A program made the translations under genes and the position numbers. Shown here in pieces: positions 4,991-6,964 of a DNA stretch of 6,964 nucleotides. The stretch spans positions 1-6,964 of the forward strand of contig CALPPK020000061.1 of assembly GCA_943325435.2 (NCBI GenBank). The letters are read 5' to 3'. The notes under the pieces were generated by a model. That model had not been told where the DNA came from. It did no database searches and worked only from the letters and a program-made list of their open reading frames with translations. The stretch is from Bifidobacterium breve. Its GTDB lineage: Bacteria; Actinomycetota; Acidimicrobiia; Acidimicrobiales; Ilumatobacteraceae. Every line of letters begins with the position of its first letter. Positions within the stretch are counted from its first letter, which is position 1.

Positions 4991-6859
4991 CTACTCTACG
5001 GAAGGCGCAGACAGTCCGAAGGAACCACCGGCACGAACTTGTGATGCGTACATGGCGTCAAGCGCCATCAGTTCATCATGAGTTCCCTGTTCCATAATGA
5101 GACCATCATCAAGAACCACAATTCGATCAGCATCACGAATGGTTGATAGTCGGTGAGCAATCACAATGGCCGTTCGGCCATGCAGTGCCGATTCAAGGGC
5201 TTCTTGCACCAGTGCTTCATTCTCGTTGTCGAGATGGCTCGTTGCTTCGTCCAGAATCATGATGGCTGGGTTCTTCAACAACATGCGCGCAATAGCTACG
5301 CGCTGTTTCTCTCCACCTGAGAACCGGTATCCACGCTCGCCTACCAAAGTGGAGTACCCGTCTGGCAAGGCGGCGATGGTCTCATGTATTCGTGCTGCCA
5401 CACATGCGGCCTCTATATCGGCTTGTGATGCATCGGGCTTTGCGTATCGAAGGTTGTCACCGATTGATTCATGAAAGAGATGTGGGTCTTGAGTAACGAC
5501 ACCAATGGCATCGTGCAAAGTATCTCCGGTTAAGTCACGCACATCAATGCCATCAACGCGCACTGCCCCTTGTGTGACGTCATACAAACGTGGAACCAAT
5601 GTTGCAAGCGTGCTCTTGCCTGAACCACTAGAACCAACAATGGCAATCGTTTCTCCGCTAGCAATCTTCAGCGAAAGACCTTTCAATACATCTACATCAG
5701 GGTCACTGCTGCTTGAGCCAGGTGCTTCCAGCGAAGCAACAGATGATTCTGATGCAGGTGGGTAACGAAACACCACATTGTCGAATTCAACTTCACCGCG
5801 CGGTTCAACGAGGTCAACTGCACCGGGGCGGTCAAAAATTGCAACTGGTGCATCAAGTACTTCAAATACGCGATCAAAAGATACGAAGGCAGTGATCACT
5901 TCTATCCGGGCGTTCGTAAGACCAGTGAGCGGTTGATAAATGCGCTGCACGAATGCCGCCATTGCAACAAGCGTTCCGGCAGAAATTCCACCAGACACCA
6001 CAAGGTGTGCACCGATTCCATAAATTGCTGCAGCACCCATTGCGCCAACAAGACCAAGTGCAACAAAAAACACGCGACTATAAAGAGCAGCCTTGATTCC
6101 CGTATCGCGGACTCCGGCAGCCCGACCAGAGAAAGTTGCAACTTCACGCTCACGACGTCCGAATAATTTCACGACCATTGCGCCAGCAACATTGAAACGC
6201 TCATTCATTTGCGTATTCATCTCAGCGTTGATTTCCATCTGCTGACGCGCAATGGACCCTAACTTCTGTCCTACGCGTTTTGCTGGAACAATAAAAAGTG
6301 GCAGAACGATGAGAGACAAAAGCGTCAAGCGCCACTCAAGTGCAATCATCGCGACCAAAGTTGTTACCAACACCACAACGTTTGAAACAACACTTCCCAA
6401 AGTGTTTGTGACCGCGTTCTGAGCACCAACAACATCGTTGTTAAGGCGACTTGTCAGTGCACCAGTCTGCGTGCGGGTAAAGAACGCAATGGGCATCTGC
6501 TCAACTTTGTCGAACAGTGCGACACGTAAGTCATAAATAAGGCCTTCACCAATTCGAGAACTTAACCAGCGCTGAACAATGGCGAGGCCAGCATCTGCAA
6601 TTGCAGCAAATACAAGGATGACTGCAAGTGTCGTGATGAGGCCCCGATTCTCCTGGGGAATGGCGCGGTCAAGAATCGCCCGGAACAACAACGGCGGAGC
6701 AAGGGCCAATAGCGCCGACACGCAGATGGCTGTGAGAAACACAATGATGTCGGTGCGATATGGGGTTGCAAAGATCCAGACCCGACGCAGAGAAGCCCGC
6801 TGAACTTTGGCGCCTTTTACCGCAGCACCATCTCCTGGCAACATCATGTGGGGACCCAT
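4991..6859 (-). CDS. ABC exporter half-transporter (membrane domain fused to ATPase domain)
   Basis: From the chosen start the protein has 622 residues, the usual size of MsbA/BmrA-type exporters that work as homodimers in the cytoplasmic membrane. Six hydrophobic segments lie at about 38-59, 74-94, 150-172, 176-193, 260-288 and 292-310. The ATPase domain covers about 355-605: aromatic A-loop FRYP (Tyr366), Walker A GSSGSGKST (409-417), Q-loop Gln457 in VVTQDPHLF, signature FSGGEKQR (513-520, Phe replacing the usual Leu), Walker B AIMILDE (532-538, catalytic Glu538), SHLD (541-544) and H-loop His569 in AHRLSTIRDADR. All catalytic elements are intact. A Ser-rich insertion at about 367-389 follows the A-loop. 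Substrate unknown; lipids or drugs are the usual cargo. Start: the frame also opens with GTG at 6865, but the ATG at 6859 has AGGG five bases upstream. First gene of the minus-strand cluster and divergent from a lipoprotein gene. Confidence 0.95.
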   Translation of the reverse strand: MGPHMMLPGDGAAVKGAKVQRASLRRVWIFATPYRTDIIVFLTAICVSALLALAPPLLFRAILDRAIPQENRGLITTLAVILVFAAIADAGLAIVQRWLSSRIGEGLIYDLRVALFDKVEQMPIAFFTRTQTGALTSRLNNDVVGAQNAVTNTLGSVVSNVVVLVTTLVAMIALEWRLTLLSLIVLPLFIVPAKRVGQKLGSIARQQMEINAEMNTQMNERFNVAGAMVVKLFGRREREVATFSGRAAGVRDTGIKAALYSRVFFVALGLVGAMGAAAIYGIGAHLVVSGGISAGTLVAMAAFVQRIYQPLTGLTNARIEVITAFVSFDRVFEVLDAPVAIFDRPGAVDLVEPRGEVEFDNVVFRYPPASESSVASLEAPGSSSSDPDVDVLKGLSLKIASGETIAIVGSSGSGKSTLATLVPRLYDVTQGAVRVDGIDVRDLTGDTLHDAIGVVTQDPHLFHESIGDNLRYAKPDASQADIEAACVAARIHETIAALPDGYSTLVGERGYRFSGGEKQRVAIARMLLKNPAIMILDEATSHLDNENEALVQEALESALHGRTAIVIAHRLSTIRDADRIVVLDDGLIMEQGTHDELMALDAMYASQVRAGGSFGLSAPSVE

Positions 6860-6864
6860 ACGCA

Positions 6865-6868
6865 CCCT
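6865..6868 (-). promoter_or_regulatory. Ribosome binding site candidate deciding the ABC exporter start
   Basis: AGGG on the minus strand stands five bases before the ATG at 6859. It overlaps the alternative GTG start at 6865, which would have no usable SD. If the message is leaderless from the TAGCCT element at 6873-6878, the GTG would be favoured instead. Confidence 0.45.
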
Positions 6869-6880
6869 ATTGAGGCTACG

Positions 6881-6894
6881 GGCGTTACTACGCC
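6881..6894. repeat. Hyphenated palindrome, possible operator
   Basis: GGCGT-TACT-ACGCC is a perfect 5-bp dyad with a 4-base spacer. It sits midway between the divergent start codons, between the two -10 candidates. A direct repeat CTACG (6876-6880 and 6888-6892) overlaps it with a 12-base period. The placement suits an operator controlling both directions, but a 5-bp dyad can arise by chance. Confidence 0.35.
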
Positions 6895-6910
6895 TAGTGT
6901 CATATCTGTG

Positions 6911-6964
6911 ATGCGTCGTTGTCTTGCTGTTGGTGCCCTCCTTGTAATGGTCAGTGCATGTTCC
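6911..6964 (+). CDS. Lipoprotein, N-terminal signal peptide only (cut by the window end)
   Basis: Eighteen codons are visible: two arginines after the initiator Met, a hydrophobic core at about 5-14 (LAVGALLVMV), then the lipobox VSAC with Cys17 and a following Ser. This is a typical signal peptidase II site, so the mature protein should be anchored by a lipidated cysteine on the outer face of the cytoplasmic membrane. The function lies in the part outside the window. A GTG at 6908 directly before the ATG is an alternative start. There is no SD sequence; TAGTGT at 6895-6900 may drive a leaderless or nearly leaderless message. The gene diverges from the ABC exporter. Confidence 0.7.
   Translation, partial: MRRCLAVGALLVMVSACS

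Larger units (their letters stand above)
6860..6910. promoter_or_regulatory. Compact divergent promoter region between the ABC exporter cluster and the lipoprotein gene
   Basis: About 50 bp must hold promoters for both directions. Minus-strand -10 candidate TAGCCT (6878-6873) ends seven bases before the GTG at 6865. Plus-strand candidate TAGTGT (6895-6900) ends seven bases before a GTG at 6908 and ten before the ATG at 6911. No -35 consensus is evident. A hyphenated palindrome lies between the two -10 candidates. Confidence 0.4.

Noticed and set aside
1..6964. CRISPR array, mobile element, toxin-antitoxin or phage-defence system
   Set aside because: I saw no spaced direct repeats, terminal inverted repeats, transposase or integrase motifs, or known defence domains; the content is housekeeping and metabolic.

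Overview
The window looks like ordinary chromosomal DNA of an actinobacterium, possibly Acidimicrobiia or a related freshwater/marine lineage. This is inferred from three things: the prenyltransferase has the actinobacterial-style second motif DDxxG, the ABC exporter carries an ASLE-containing insertion near its A-loop that I associate with actinobacterial exporters, and the full-length alpha/beta hydrolase resembles an actinobacterial type. Base composition is near 50 % GC by eye, low for a typical actinobacterium. No tRNA, rRNA, CRISPR, insertion sequence or phage signature is visible. Genes cover nearly everything and no gene-free stretch exceeds about 100 bases.

Layout. Left (1-870, minus strand): a membrane-anchored LysM protein, then the first 152 codons of an unrecognised protein that runs off the left edge. 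Between about 870 and 949 lies a divergent promoter region. Centre-left (949-2507, plus strand): two alpha/beta-hydrolase-fold genes overlapping by 4 bp. The first has a full catalytic triad; the second is short and has lost the catalytic serine and the terminal histidine. Centre to right (2504-6859, minus strand, read right to left): a tight four-gene cluster of an ABC exporter, xseA, xseB and a geranylgeranyl-diphosphate-type prenyl synthase, with junctions of 5 bp, a 1 bp overlap and a 4 bp overlap. The hydrolase pair and this cluster are convergent, and their two stop codons overlap inside the palindrome TTAA. Right edge (6911-6964, plus strand): the start of a lipoprotein gene, divergent from the ABC exporter across about 50 bp.

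How the genes work together. XseA and XseB are the two subunits of exonuclease VII and must be made together. The xseB-prenyl synthase adjacency is also seen in E. coli (xseB-ispA-dxs), so it is an old neighbourhood. The ABC exporter at the head of the cluster may share the promoter, but nothing shows a functional link. The most unusual part is the hydrolase pair: a probable active enzyme translationally coupled to a probable pseudoenzyme. I do not see a clearly new defence or mobile system here.
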